Shown here: piece after piece, positions 34,535-44,000 of the stretch | Layout: each line of letters starts with the position of its first letter | Numbering within the stretch: the stretch's first letter is position 1 | Origin: Archangium gephyra | Lineage (GTDB): Bacteria; Myxococcota; Myxococcia; Myxococcales; Myxococcaceae | Direction of reading: 5' to 3' | DNA length: 64,000 bases | NCBI RefSeq assembly: GCF_001027285.1 | Contig: NZ_CP011509.1 | Span: 8,146,501-8,210,500 of the forward strand | Made by a program: the position numbers and the translations under genes | Notes under the pieces: generated by a model | What the model was told of the DNA's origin: nothing | The model's input: the letters and a program-made list of their open reading frames with translations, nothing else | Database searches by the model: none

Positions 34535-35028
34535 GCGAGGGCCCCCCAGCCGTCATGGCGTACACATACATATGAGACGCACTGCACCCGGTGTTGCGAA
34601 CACTCGCGGCTCCTGATGTGGGTCGAGCTCGTCTCTCCGCAAGGGTCTTCGTCCTACCGGTCAGCACCTTCCACAACCTGTTGATGCCTGGCTCTCTCCC
34701 GAGTCGCACCTCCGACGTCCACTGGAAAGATTCGACCCATCACCACCACCGATTCACCCAACGTGTGACCGGCGTTACCCACGAATGGCCATCCGTATGG
34801 CATTCGTCCAGTCGCGATCCACGCCAATTTGCCGCTGACTGTGCACGGGCATACCCATAACCCCTGGAGATGTCCGGTGGTGGGCTATTCCTGGGCCCCT
34901 GGGCGGATGACCCGGAGGACAGGGAGCGGCCTCCCGGTGTGCCTTGTGCGGCGTCATCGCCGCTCTACCCTGAGTGTAGGGGCCGCACTCCAGCGTGGGT
35001 ACGACCCGAGCACAAGGAGGGACATGTC
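34535..35028. other. 494-base divergent gap before the heat-shock gene
   Basis: The gap separates the leftward regulator from the rightward heat-shock gene. It contains no convincing gene, no clear sigma-54 or sigma-70 pair and no strong inverted repeat. Base composition is somewhat less GC-rich around 34730-34860. The region must hold the heat-shock promoter, but it could not be pinned down by eye. Confidence 0.4.
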
Positions 35029-35538
35029 ATGGCGGATCTTCCAGTGCGTCGAGGCAGTGGTTCATCGGTTGGCCGGTGGACGCGAGGGTTGGATCCCTTC
35101 GAGCGGATGAAGGAATTGATGGGGTTCGATCCGTTCGAGCAGGTGGGCCGGATGGTGGGCGGCATCGAGCCGTCGCTGAGCTTCATTCCGGCCTTCGAGG
35201 TGAAGGAGACGAAGGACGCCTACGTCTTCAAGGCGGACGTGCCAGGGGTGAAGGAGGGAGACCTGGACATCACGCTCACCGGGGATCGGCTCACCATCAG
35301 CGGCAAGCGGGAGACGGAGAAGCAGGAGGACACGGATCGCTTCTACGCCTACGAGCGGAGCTACGGCTCGTTCAGCCGCTCGTTCACGCTGCCCGAGGGC
35401 GTGGACGCGAACAACATCAACGCGGAGCTGAAGGACGGCGTGCTCCACCTGCGGTTGCCCAAGCAGCCGGAGATGCAGCCCAAGCGCATCCAGGTGGGCA
35501 CCACGGACGCCAACAAGCAGGGCAAGGTGAAGGCCTGA
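35029..35538 (+). CDS. hspA: small heat-shock protein, SP21/HspA-like
   Basis: The 169-residue Hsp20 protein has an N-terminal region with repeated DPF motifs, an alpha-crystallin domain (about 48-150) and a C-terminal tail with PKRIQV. It closely resembles the Stigmatella aurantiaca SP21 spore/heat-shock protein in length, opening (MADLPVRRG) and core (FYAYERSYGSFSRSFTLPEGVD). It is an ATP-independent chaperone holding unfolded proteins; in myxobacteria such proteins are induced by heat and during fruiting. AAGGAGG eight bases upstream fixes the start. A hairpin terminator follows. Confidence 0.93.
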   Translation: MADLPVRRGSGSSVGRWTRGLDPFERMKELMGFDPFEQVGRMVGGIEPSLSFIPAFEVKETKDAYVFKADVPGVKEGDLDITLTGDRLTISGKRETEKQEDTDRFYAYERSYGSFSRSFTLPEGVDANNINAELKDGVLHLRLPKQPEMQPKRIQVGTTDANKQGKVKA

Positions 35539-35560
35539 GCCACGCGAGGAAAAAACGGAA

Positions 35561-35590
35561 GGGGCTGGAGTCCTCCAGCCCCCTTCTTCA
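35561..35590. terminator. bidirectional hairpin terminator between hspA and the DUF2267 gene
   Basis: Ten-base arms 35561-35570 and 35573-35582 pair perfectly and are followed by CTTCTTC on the + strand. GAAGG and an A-run (35549-35556) on the other side give a T-run for leftward transcripts. It lies between two convergent stops. Confidence 0.75.
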
Positions 35591-35608
35591 TTCCAGGTGC
35601 CAGGCCCG

Positions 35609-36100
35609 TCAGATGGTGCGCTGCCACAGCTCGCGCAGGTCGGTGGGCAGCTGGCCGATGACATCCTCGATCTCCCCCTCGGAGACCTGCTCCCGCACCG
35701 CGGTGAAGACGGCGCGGATCTTCCGCTCGGCCTCGAGGGAGTCCACGTCCAGGTCCTCCGACACCATCTGGAGGAAGCCGTCCTTGCCGAACTTGCTGGC
35801 CGGCTTGCCCAGGTGCCGCTCGCAGCGGAGGAGCAGATCCTGGAGCTTGCCGGGCAGTTGGGCCTCCAGGTGCGCGGCCTCCTCGCCGAAGAGCCGCTGC
35901 TCCAACACGCAGAGCACCGAGACCGCGGCGCGCTCCGCCTCTTCCTCGTTCATGGAGCCGATGACCATGAGGTTGCGCAAGAAGGCCTTGTAGGTCTGGT
36001 TGCGCCGGGTCTCGCTGCGCTGCTCGCGCCGGGCCCCCGGGTCCTCCGTGCCCTGCGACCGCGGGTTGATGTTCGTCCCCGTCCTCTCCGTGTCCGCCAT
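35609..36100 (-). CDS. DUF2267 family protein
   Basis: The 163-residue protein has a disordered, charged N-terminus (about 1-35) followed by a helical DUF2267 domain (about 35-163). The domain shows the two-repeat pattern: YKAFLRNLMVIG..EEAERAAVSVLCVLEQRL, then FLQMVSEDLDVD..EAERKIRAVFTAVREQV. The family function is unknown; members are cytoplasmic and common beside stress proteins, as here. GGGAGG six to eleven bases upstream supports the start. Confidence 0.85.
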   Translation of the reverse strand: MADTERTGTNINPRSQGTEDPGARREQRSETRRNQTYKAFLRNLMVIGSMNEEEAERAAVSVLCVLEQRLFGEEAAHLEAQLPGKLQDLLLRCERHLGKPASKFGKDGFLQMVSEDLDVDSLEAERKIRAVFTAVREQVSEGEIEDVIGQLPTDLRELWQRTI

Positions 36101-36245
36101 ATCCGCCTCCCTCGCGTTGAAAGGGTTCCTTCTGACCTTGACCACGCCCGGGCATGGCGTGCAGCGGGGCCGGGGCAAGGGGGTACCCACCCTGGTGCCT
36201 GCCCTGGCGGACCTCCAGGCGCGTTCCGGGTAATCTCCCGGCCGA

Positions 36246-37010
36246 ATGGACTCCGCCCCCTCCCCGAGCCTCGACGTCGCCACGCCCGAGCGGGTCTCGC
36301 TCTCGTTGCCCGTGGCCGGCATCGGCTACCGGTGCCTCGCCTACCTGGCCGATCTCTTCATCCTCTTCGTCTTCTGGGTCATCGCCTATTTCACCTTCAC
36401 GCTGCTGGTGAGTGACGTCATCGGCTTCTTCCAGGGGCTGTCCGGCCTGGCGCAGACGCTGCTGGTGGTGGGGGTGTTCGCCACGCAGTGGGTGTACTGG
36501 ACGGCGGCCGAGGTGCTCATGGACGGGCAGACGCCGGGCAAGCGCCTCGTGGGCATCCGGGTGGTGCGCGTGGACGGCTCGCCCGTGGGCGTGCTGGAGA
36601 GCGCGGTGCGCAACCTGGTGCGCGTGGTGGACTCGCTTCCCCTCGTCTACGCCGTCGGGGTCCTCAGCGTGCTGCTGACGCGGCAGCACCGGCGGCTGGG
36701 GGATCTGCTCGCCGGCACGCTGCTGGTGCGCGAGGAGCGCATCGACCTGGACAAGTACACGGCCCCCGCCACGGGCTCCGTGGCCCTGCCCGCCGCGGCC
36801 CACGCCGAGCGGCTCACCTCCGAGGACGTGGAGCTCATCCTCTCCTTCCTGACGCGGGCGCCGGAGCTGGAGCCCCAGGCCCGGGCGCGCCTGGGGACGA
36901 AGCTGGTGGAGCGCTACGGAGGGCTGGACGAGGCCGGACGCGCCACGGTGCTGGCCTCGCCCCAGAGCACCGAGGCCTTCCTGCGGGCCCGCGTCCAGAC
37001 GGAGCGCTGA
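36246..37010 (+). CDS. RDD family membrane protein
   Basis: The 254-residue protein has an RDD domain (about 20-175) with three to four membrane segments. The family residues are seen as RCLAYLADLF, MDGQTPGKRLVGIRVV and RRLGDLLAGTLLVRE. A soluble helical tail of about 80 residues follows. RDD proteins are of poorly known role, some linked to ion transport. It is followed after one base by the SpoIIM-like gene, and this RDD-SpoIIM pairing is seen in many bacteria (from memory), so the two may form one membrane complex. Confidence 0.88.
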   Translation: MDSAPSPSLDVATPERVSLSLPVAGIGYRCLAYLADLFILFVFWVIAYFTFTLLVSDVIGFFQGLSGLAQTLLVVGVFATQWVYWTAAEVLMDGQTPGKRLVGIRVVRVDGSPVGVLESAVRNLVRVVDSLPLVYAVGVLSVLLTRQHRRLGDLLAGTLLVREERIDLDKYTAPATGSVALPAAAHAERLTSEDVELILSFLTRAPELEPQARARLGTKLVERYGGLDEAGRATVLASPQSTEAFLRARVQTER

Positions 37011-37011
37011 C

Positions 37012-37989
37012 GTGGCCGCCCCCCTGCCCGCCTTCGTCACCCGCCGCCGCCCGGACTGGGACGCCCTGAAGGAGCTGCTCGACCGGCAGCGCGCGGGCAC
37101 CCTGCGGCTGGGCGAGCTGCGTACGCTCGATGTCCTCTACCGGCGGGCGGCGGCGGACCTGGCGCATGCCCAGACCTTCTACGCGGGCACGGACGTGCAC
37201 CGCTTCCTCAACCAGCTGTGCGGCCAGGCCTACGCCGCCATCTACCAGCCGCCGCGCGAGCGGCTGGCCTCCACCCTGGCCTTCTTCCGCCAGGACTTCC
37301 CGCGCACCCTGCGCGCCAACGGAGCCTTCGTGGCCGCCAGCGCGGGCCTCTTCCTGCTGGGAATCCTGCTGGGGGCGGTGGTGGTGCTGCTGGAGCCGCG
37401 CGGCGCGGAGCTGCTCGTCCCCGAGCACCTGCGTGACTTCATCGCGCGCAAGGAGATGTGGACGGACGGCATCCTCACGGTGTCGCCGCCCAACGCGGTG
37501 GCCTCGGGCATCGCCACCAACAACCTCACGGTGACCATCGTCACCTTCGCCTCCGGCATCCTGCTGGGGCTGGGGACGGTGTTCGTGCTCATCAACAACG
37601 GCGTGCACCTGGGCTCGGTGGCCGCGCTGTGCGTGCACGAGGGGATGGGCGGCAAGCTGTTCGACTTCATCGCCGCCCACGGGCCGGTGGAGCTGTCCAT
37701 CGTCGTCATCGCCGGAGGCGCGGGGCTCATGGTGGGCCAGGCCCTCATCGACCCCGGCGAGCTGCCCCGGGGGCAGGCCCTGGCGCTGCGGGGGCGCGAG
37801 GCCGTGAAGCTGGTGCTCGGCTGCGCGCCCTTCCTCGCCCTCATCGCCGTGGTGGAGGGCTTCGTGTCCCCCGGCGACTTCTTCTCCTCGTGGGTGAAGG
37901 CCTCGCTGGGACTCGCCCTCGGAGGCTTCTTCTGGCTCTACCTGCTGCGCGCTGGCAGGGGTGGGGCCGGAGCGGGCGCGGCCTCCTGA
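37012..37989 (+). CDS. SpoIIM-like (stage II sporulation protein M family) membrane protein
   Basis: The 325-residue protein opens with a soluble helical region (about 1-95, with RRAAADLAHAQTFYAG) and has about five membrane segments. The GILLGLGTVFVLINNGVHLG stretch and the HGPVELSIVVIAGGAGL stretch are typical of the SpoIIM/DUF95 family. In Bacillus SpoIIM serves engulfment; in myxobacteria the role is unknown. It starts with GTG one base after the RDD stop. Its 3' end overlaps the convergent nitrilase gene by 52 bases, which is long for this window. Confidence 0.88.
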   Translation: MAAPLPAFVTRRRPDWDALKELLDRQRAGTLRLGELRTLDVLYRRAAADLAHAQTFYAGTDVHRFLNQLCGQAYAAIYQPPRERLASTLAFFRQDFPRTLRANGAFVAASAGLFLLGILLGAVVVLLEPRGAELLVPEHLRDFIARKEMWTDGILTVSPPNAVASGIATNNLTVTIVTFASGILLGLGTVFVLINNGVHLGSVAALCVHEGMGGKLFDFIAAHGPVELSIVVIAGGAGLMVGQALIDPGELPRGQALALRGREAVKLVLGCAPFLALIAVVEGFVSPGDFFSSWVKASLGLALGGFFWLYLLRAGRGGAGAGAAS

Positions 37990-38939
37990 CGGAGGGAGGC
38001 CATCACGGGCCGTTCCCGCTCATCCACCTCGAAGCGGAAGATGTCGGGCCGGGCGTAGTGGCCGCACGGGTCGAAGTCGAGCCGCGCCCGGGTCACCATG
38101 CCCAGATCGAGGTCCGCCGTCAGCACGCCCTCCTCGTTCCACAGGGGGCCGGCGAGGACCTCGCCGAACGGGGAGATGATGACGCTGCCACCCCGGGACA
38201 GGATGTGGGGCGCGTCGGCGGGCAGCGGCTCCTCACGGAGGACCTCCTCCGGGTACATGTCGCGGGTGACGAACTGGTTGCAGCCGAGCACGAAGCACCG
38301 GCCCTCGGAGCCGATGTGGCGCATCGTGGCCTGCCACGTGTCGCGGTTGTCGGCGGTCGGAGCGAGGTAGAGGTCCACGCCCTTGGCGTACATCGCCGTC
38401 CGGGCGAGCGGCATGTAGTTCTCCCAGCAGATGAGCCCGCCGAGCCGGCCGAAGGGCGTGTCCACGGTGGAGAGCGTGCTGCCATCGCCCTCGCCCCAGA
38501 TGAGCCGCTCGGAGCCGGTGGGCTTGAGCTTGCGGTGCTTCGCGAGCAGCGCGCCATCGGGCCCGAAGTAGAGCAGCGTGCAGTAGAGCGTGCCGCGCGT
38601 CAGGTGATCCCGCTCGATGACACCGATGGCGAGGTAGACGCCGTGCTCGCGGGCGATGCCACCGAGGTAATCGATGGCCGGGCCGGGGAGCTCCACGGAC
38701 TGCTCGTTGTAGAGCTGCCAGAGACGGCGGCCGGCCTCGGTGCGGCTGCCCACGATGAAGCCGAAGCCGAGCCCGCGGGGATAGGCGGGGATGAAGGCCT
38801 CGGGGAAGAGGACGAGGCGCGCACCGGTGCGGGCGGCACGGGCGGTCCACGAGGCGACGCGCTCGAGCGTGGCGTCTCGGTTGAAGAGCACGGGAGCGGC
38901 CTGGACGACCGCGACACGGACCTGCTGGGTTTGCGGCAT
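37938..38939 (-). CDS. nitrilase / carbon-nitrogen hydrolase
   Basis: The 333-residue protein has the Glu-Lys-Cys triad of the superfamily: Glu in LVLFPEAF, Lys in AKHRKLKPT and Cys in GLICWENYMP. Length and the CWENYMPLAR motif place it with true nitrilases or cyanide-hydrating enzymes rather than amidases. It would turn a nitrile into acid and ammonia in the cytoplasm; the natural substrate is unknown. A Pro/Ala-rich tail of about 15 residues lies in the overlap with the SpoIIM-like gene. An ATG four codons upstream is an alternative start. Confidence 0.93.
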   Translation of the reverse strand: MPQTQQVRVAVVQAAPVLFNRDATLERVASWTARAARTGARLVLFPEAFIPAYPRGLGFGFIVGSRTEAGRRLWQLYNEQSVELPGPAIDYLGGIAREHGVYLAIGVIERDHLTRGTLYCTLLYFGPDGALLAKHRKLKPTGSERLIWGEGDGSTLSTVDTPFGRLGGLICWENYMPLARTAMYAKGVDLYLAPTADNRDTWQATMRHIGSEGRCFVLGCNQFVTRDMYPEEVLREEPLPADAPHILSRGGSVIISPFGEVLAGPLWNEEGVLTADLDLGMVTRARLDFDPCGHYARPDIFRFEVDERERPVMASLRQEAAPAPAPPLPARSR

Positions 38940-39010
38940 GCGGCGCACCATAGGCCAACGGAGGACCTGTCAGGAACCCGCGGCATTTCGCGTCTGATTT
39001 CGCATCACGA

Positions 39011-39081
39011 AGGGACGTAGCTCAAAGGTAGAGCACCTGCCTGATAAGCGGGAGACAGCAGTTCGAGCCTGCTCGTCCCTA
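39011..39081 (+). tRNA. tRNA-Ile (anticodon GAT), short form
   Basis: A 71-base cloverleaf can be drawn by hand. The acceptor AGGGACG pairs with CGTCCCT, the D-arm is GCTC/GAGC, the anticodon stem is CCTGC/GCGGG with loop CTGATAA giving GAT, and the T-arm is AGCAG/CTGCT with loop TTCGAGC. The discriminator is A and no CCA is encoded. It opens with A-U, unlike usual bacterial tRNA-Ile. It is the best of the four in this cluster. Confidence 0.7.
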
Positions 39082-39104
39082 CTTCCGCGGTTCCATAGAC
39101 AGAC

Positions 39105-39175
39105 ACGCGTGTAGCTCAACAGCAGAGCACCGGTTCGACACGCCGGAGATCAGGGTGCGACTCCCTGCTCGCGTA
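39105..39175 (+). tRNA. degenerate tRNA-like sequence (possible anticodon GAC)
   Basis: The same 71-base layout applies. The acceptor ACGCGTG/CTCGCGT has one T-T mismatch, the D-arm is GCTC/GAGC, the anticodon stem is CCGGT/GCCGG with loop TCGACAC, and the T-arm is CAGGG/CCCTG with loop TGCGACT. Position 33 is C instead of the nearly universal T, and the T-loop has G in place of the second T. It may be a decayed or specialised tRNA. Confidence 0.45.
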
Positions 39176-39179
39176 ATTC

Positions 39180-39250
39180 GGGGTCATCGTCCAACAGGAA
39201 GATGCCGCCATCGCAAGGCGGAGATCCGGGTGCGACTCCCGGTGACTCCA
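39180..39250 (+). tRNA. tRNA-like sequence, possible tRNA-Ala (anticodon CGC)
   Basis: A 71-base fold has acceptor GGGGTCA/TGACTCC with one G-T pair, a weak D-arm, anticodon stem CCGCC/GGCGG with loop ATCGCAA (T33 present, CGC), and T-arm CCGGG/CCCGG with the same unusual TGCGACT loop as its neighbour. It starts four bases after the previous unit. The weak D-arm lowers confidence. Confidence 0.5.
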
Positions 39251-39270
39251 CTCTCCTTCCCCACTCTTAC

Positions 39271-39339
39271 GGGCTGGCCGCCGGGGCGGAATCGGGCTTT
39301 GCACGCCTGATGTGCCGGGTTCGACTCCCGGTCGGTCCA
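39271..39339 (+). tRNA. tRNA-like sequence, possible tRNA-Ala (anticodon TGC)
   Basis: A 69-base fold has acceptor GGGCTGG/TCGGTCC with three G-T pairs, a short GC-only D-arm, anticodon stem CGGGC/GCCTG with loop TTTGCAC (TGC) and a canonical T-arm CCGGG/CCCGG with loop TTCGACT. The discriminator is A. The D-arm is too short for a typical tRNA. It closes the four-unit cluster. Confidence 0.5.
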
Positions 39340-39360
39340 ATTCCTCTCACGCGCGACGCG

Positions 39361-40797
39361 CTACGCCCAGAAGGCCACCAGGGCGCCCGCGGCCGTGGCC
39401 ACCACGTTGACGGTGTCATTGCCCAGCCACGAGAAGCCCCGCAGGGGCCGGGCGGCGCGTCCGCACCGGTGCACCCGGCGCTCGGTCTCCCGCGCACAGG
39501 CATCGCACCAGCGCACGTCCTGCACCGTGGCGCCCAGCAGGCTGTCCACCAGCGAGCCCGCCACTCCCGCCAGCACGAGCCACGGAATGAGCGCCACCGG
39601 CGCCCCCGCGAGCACGGCCACGCCTCCCACGAAGGCAGCACCCGCGGTGGACGCCAGCAGCCCGGCTCCCGACACGGCGCCGGACGTACCGGGCGGAACC
39701 TGCCGCAGCGTGGTGACCAACCTCGGCGGCGAGCGCGAGAGCACCCCCAGCTCCGTGGCCCAGGTGTCCGCGTTGGCGGCGACCAGCGCGCCCAGCATGG
39801 CCAGCGAGTAACGCGCGTCTCCGGTGACCCCCAGCAGCACCGCCGCCACCGCGGCCACGCCGCCGTTGGCCAGCGCCTGCCCCAGGTCCCGCGTCCCCGT
39901 CTTGGCGTACTCCTCCTCCACACCGGCCTTCCGGGCCCGGAACGTCTTGGAGAGCGCGCTCGAGGAGATGAAGAAGCCGAGCAGCGCCGCGGCCCCCACC
40001 GCCCCCGCCAGGCCGAAGACGGGCGTGCCAACGAGGATGGCTCCCAGCACACCACTCGGGCTCAGCGAGCCCCGGGTCCAGGACAGCACACCGATGGCCA
40101 GGGCAATGCCCGCTCCCACGCCCAGCCCCCAGGCATGCGCGGACGGCACCAGGTAGAGGACCGCCCCCGCGGACAGCGGCACCCAGAGGTTGTCCCGGCC
40201 CTTGGTGCCGAGCGCCTCGGCACACGTGGCCACCACGGCGCACAGCAGGGCCAGCGGCACCCGCGGCATGTCCGGTGCGACGCCCGGCATCCACGTCAGC
40301 ACGGCCAGGACGGCCACGAAGGTGCTGGCGCACAGGGCCAGCGAGCCCTCCAGGCTCTTGTGCTCCCCATGGAACGTCTCGTAGCGGTGGCGCCCGAAAC
40401 GCCGGCCCACCAGCGAGGCCACGGCATCTCCCACCGCCATGGCCATGACGCCTCCCGCCGCCACCGCCGGCCTGTCCCACGCCAGCCACACCAGCAGCGA
40501 ATAGGCCACCGCGAACCAGACCGTGCCCAGGTTGTCGGGCTCGGCCTCCACCGCCTTCAGCAGCCGCTTGCGGTGGATGTACCAGTTGGCCACCGCCGCC
40601 GTGGCCGACGGCACCACCGCCAGTCCCCGGCTCTCGAAGAGCCCCAGCGTCCCGAAGATCCAGAAGCCCACGCCCACGTGGATGATCTTCCGCGCCAGCT
40701 CACGCGACAGGCCTCCCCTCAGGGCCAGCTCCCCCGCGGCGACACAAACTCCGACATATCCGTAGGACCAGAAAAGCGCCTGGATGTCCTGACTCAT
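39361..40797 (-). CDS. polytopic membrane protein: phytol/dolichol kinase-like half fused to DUF92
   Basis: The 478-residue protein has about a dozen hydrophobic segments. The N-terminal half (about 1-215) resembles CTP-dependent polyprenol or phytol kinases (RKIIHVGVGFWIFG; GDAVASLVGRRFGRHRY). The C-terminal half (about 225-478) is DUF92/TMEM19-like (GSLSPSGVLGAILVG; ANADTWATELG; GSLVDSLLGATVQ). Related proteins phosphorylate isoprenoid alcohols, so a lipid-kinase role in the membrane is likely but unproven. It is transcribed alone and divergent from the Asp-box lipoprotein. Confidence 0.85.
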   Translation of the reverse strand: MSQDIQALFWSYGYVGVCVAAGELALRGGLSRELARKIIHVGVGFWIFGTLGLFESRGLAVVPSATAAVANWYIHRKRLLKAVEAEPDNLGTVWFAVAYSLLVWLAWDRPAVAAGGVMAMAVGDAVASLVGRRFGRHRYETFHGEHKSLEGSLALCASTFVAVLAVLTWMPGVAPDMPRVPLALLCAVVATCAEALGTKGRDNLWVPLSAGAVLYLVPSAHAWGLGVGAGIALAIGVLSWTRGSLSPSGVLGAILVGTPVFGLAGAVGAAALLGFFISSSALSKTFRARKAGVEEEYAKTGTRDLGQALANGGVAAVAAVLLGVTGDARYSLAMLGALVAANADTWATELGVLSRSPPRLVTTLRQVPPGTSGAVSGAGLLASTAGAAFVGGVAVLAGAPVALIPWLVLAGVAGSLVDSLLGATVQDVRWCDACARETERRVHRCGRAARPLRGFSWLGNDTVNVVATAAGALVAFWA

Positions 40798-41099
40798 GGG
40801 CGCCGATTGTAGTCAGTCCCCGGGCCACCCCAAGAGCAGGAATACCCGGCCGGAAGTTGGCCCATCAACCGCAAGCATGAAGTTCGGGGTTCAATCGGAA
40901 TCGGGTGGGGGGGATTCACAAGGAAACACCTTCCGGGTCATCATCTGCCCCCGGCTCAACACTTTCCAAGGTGTTGAGTCTCCCTGCACCCCTCCCAGTC
41001 AGCACGTGTGCCCCCGCGCCACGAGGCGTGTGCCCCAACGAGGTCTCGCGGTTCCGAAGTTCGAAGCAGAGGTACGGGCTCCATCCCCCACGGGTGACC
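40798..41099 (+). promoter_or_regulatory. 302-base upstream region with two mutually exclusive hairpins
   Basis: CTCAACAC (40955-40962) pairs with GTGTTGAG (40971-40978). AACACCTT (40925-40932) can instead pair with AAGGTGTT (40968-40975). The shared right arm makes the two structures exclusive, as in an attenuator or an antiterminator. No T-run follows the second hairpin. No gene is seen in the gap. Confidence 0.35.
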
Positions 41100-44000
41100 A
41101 TGTCGCAGAAGAAGAAGTGGATGTTCCTGGGTGTGACGACCGTCACCGGGCTCGCCGCGTGCGCGCCGCAGGTCGTCACCGCGTACAACAACTGGAAGCA
41201 GGAGCGCCGCAACGCGCTCATCGAGAAGACCGAGCTGGCGCTCGCACAGGGGCTCGACCACATCCCCTGGATGGACAGCCTGCGCTCCGAGGACGAGAGC
41301 GAGGAGCACGAGGGCGTCGCCTCATCCGAGGAGGAGAACGAGGAGGGGGAGAAGGATGACGCCGCGCTCCGCCGGCTCGCCAACCAGGCCGAGATCGGCC
41401 CGCGCAGCCCCGAGTACCAGCAGGAGCTGCTGAAGATCGCCGCCGCCGAGGCGCGCAAGTGGAACGGCCCGGGTGCCACCACGCCCATGCGCCTGGATGG
41501 AGACGCCAGCGCCATCTCGCCGACGCCCGCGGGCAACGCGACCTGGACGAACCTCGGCCCGGCCACGGCCCGCTCCTCGTACAACGGCACCTACTACAAG
41601 TCGATCGACTCCGGCCGCATCACCAAGATCCGCGTCAAGCCGGGTGATGCGAAGACGGTCTACATCTCGACGGCTGGCGGCGGCGTGTGGAAGGCCACCG
41701 ACTTCGGCCAGTACCCCACGTGGCAGCCCATCACCGACCAGCTCGGCACGCTCGCGGTGGGCGCGATGGATCTCGACCCGACCGACGGCAAGACGATCTG
41801 GATCGGCCTGGGTGACCCGTTCGATCAGCAGGGCGGCGCGCTGGTGAAGTCCTCCGACGAGGGGACGACCTGGGGCGACCCCATCCTCCTGTCCGCGACG
41901 CACCCGGTGGACGGCAAGCCGACGATCACCAACAACGTCCGCGACATCCGCATCGATCCGGCCAACACCGGCAACATCCTGGTCGCCGCCAACGACGGCC
42001 TCTACCGCTCGGACGACGGCGGCGCGAGCTTCAACTTCATCGATCTGCCGAACACCGCGGCCACGGGCCCGGTCCGCGAGTCCACCTGGAGTCTCGTGTA
42101 CCTGGGCAAGGGCGCGGACGGCCAGTCGCAGTGGCTGGTGAGCGGTGCGTATGCCTGCCCCGGCGCCCAGCCTCCCCACCCGGCCTCCGGTACGCAGAAC
42201 CGGCTGCTGAGCACCGACAAGTGCGCCTCCAACCCCGCCGTGGGCAACTACGGTGACATCTGGAAGAGCACCGACTCGGGCGCCACCTGGGTCTCGGCCC
42301 GCGCCAGCGGCACCCTGCCGGCCACCGTGACCGGCTCGGGCGCCACCGACATCAGCTACATCGACATCGCCGCCAGTGGCACGGCGGACCCCTCCGCCAC
42401 CGTGGTCTACGCCCTCGGCGGCTCGCTCAGCGACGCCGCCTCGGCGACGAACGCGGTGCTCAAGAGCGTCAATGGCGGTACCACCTGGACGGTGGTGGCC
42501 ACCAAGACCAAGCCGGTCACCAACCCCACCACGCTCGCCGCCCAGTGCACGGACGTCAACGTGGGCCATGATCAGAGCTGGTACAACCTGGCCATCGCCG
42601 TGGATCCCGCGGACCCCAACCGGGTGCTCATCGGCGGCAACCTCTGCGGCATCCGCTCCTCCGACGGCGGCGCCACCTGGCAGAACATGTCCCACTGGCT
42701 GCCCCAGGGCGGTGGCGGCTACACCGCCGACGGCTTCCTGCCGTACGTGCACGCCGACTGGCACACGGCCACCGTCGTGCGCGTGGGCAGCATCTACATG
42801 GCGCTCGTCGGCACCGACGGCGGCCTGTCCGTCTCGCGTGACGTGTTCGACGCCCCCACCGGCGCGCAGGTCAACTGGCAGCACCCCAACATCGGTCTGG
42901 TCACCCAGCTCCCCTACTCGGTGGGCAGCGGCGATCCCGTCTATGGCAACGCCGGCGTCGTCTTCTCCGGCCTGCAGGACAACGGCACGCGCTTCCGCCT
43001 CATCGACGACGAGGCCTTCATCTCCGACTTCGATCTGCAGAACTGGGATCAGATCCGCGGCGGTGACGGTATCGGCACGGCCGTGTCCCGCGACTCGCGC
43101 GGCCAGAACCCCATCTATTGGATCTCCGTGCAGGGCCAGTGGTGGTACTGCCAGCCGCGCCTGCGCGACTGCAGCCGCGCCACCCGCATCGAGGGCGGCG
43201 TCGAGATCTCCAACTACGTCCGCGCCAACTTCACGCTGCCCGCGGGTGACAGCTACCCGTTCATGATCCGCTACAGCCCCACCTTCGATGCGCAGGGCTC
43301 GGTGGTCGCGACCACCAGCTTGAACCTCTTCCGCGTCACCGTGGATCCGGTGTCCGACCGCCCGTCGGCCGTGCGGCTGACGCCCTCGGGCATCGTCGTG
43401 GCCGGCGCGACCCGTGGCCCCCGCGGTCTCGGTGTCACCGCCTCGCCCCACCCGTACACCGTGGACGGCGTGCCGACGCGCATCTATGGCCTGCCGCTGA
43501 GCGGCGGCGGCTCGGCCCTGCTGGTGGACAAGGGCAGCTCCGTTTCGCTGCGGGGCGGCTCCACCATCCTCCAGGTGCCCAATGGCTCGGGCGGGTTCGA
43601 CCAGATCGGCTTCATCCAGTCGGTGGCCATCCCGCGCCGGCCGGAGAGCCTGGGCGGCACGGACAGCACCCGGACGTGGCTGGTGTCCACCGTGGCGAGC
43701 GCCAACCTCGCCGGTGGCCCCATCCCCGAGTCGGTGGGCCACCTGTTCAAGACCACGGACCAGGGCGCCACCTGGGTGCCCTTCCACGGCAACGGCACCG
43801 GCATGGATCTGCCGAACGTGCCGGTGTTCGTGGTGCGCTTCGACCCGAGTGATGACTCCATCATCTACGCGGGCACCGAGCTGGGGCTCTACCGCTCCAC
43901 CGACGGCGGCGCCACCTGGGCCCGCTACGGCAAGGGCCTGCCGATGGTGCGCATCTATGACCTGACCGTCGCCTCCAACGGCAGCCTGCTGCGCGTGGCC

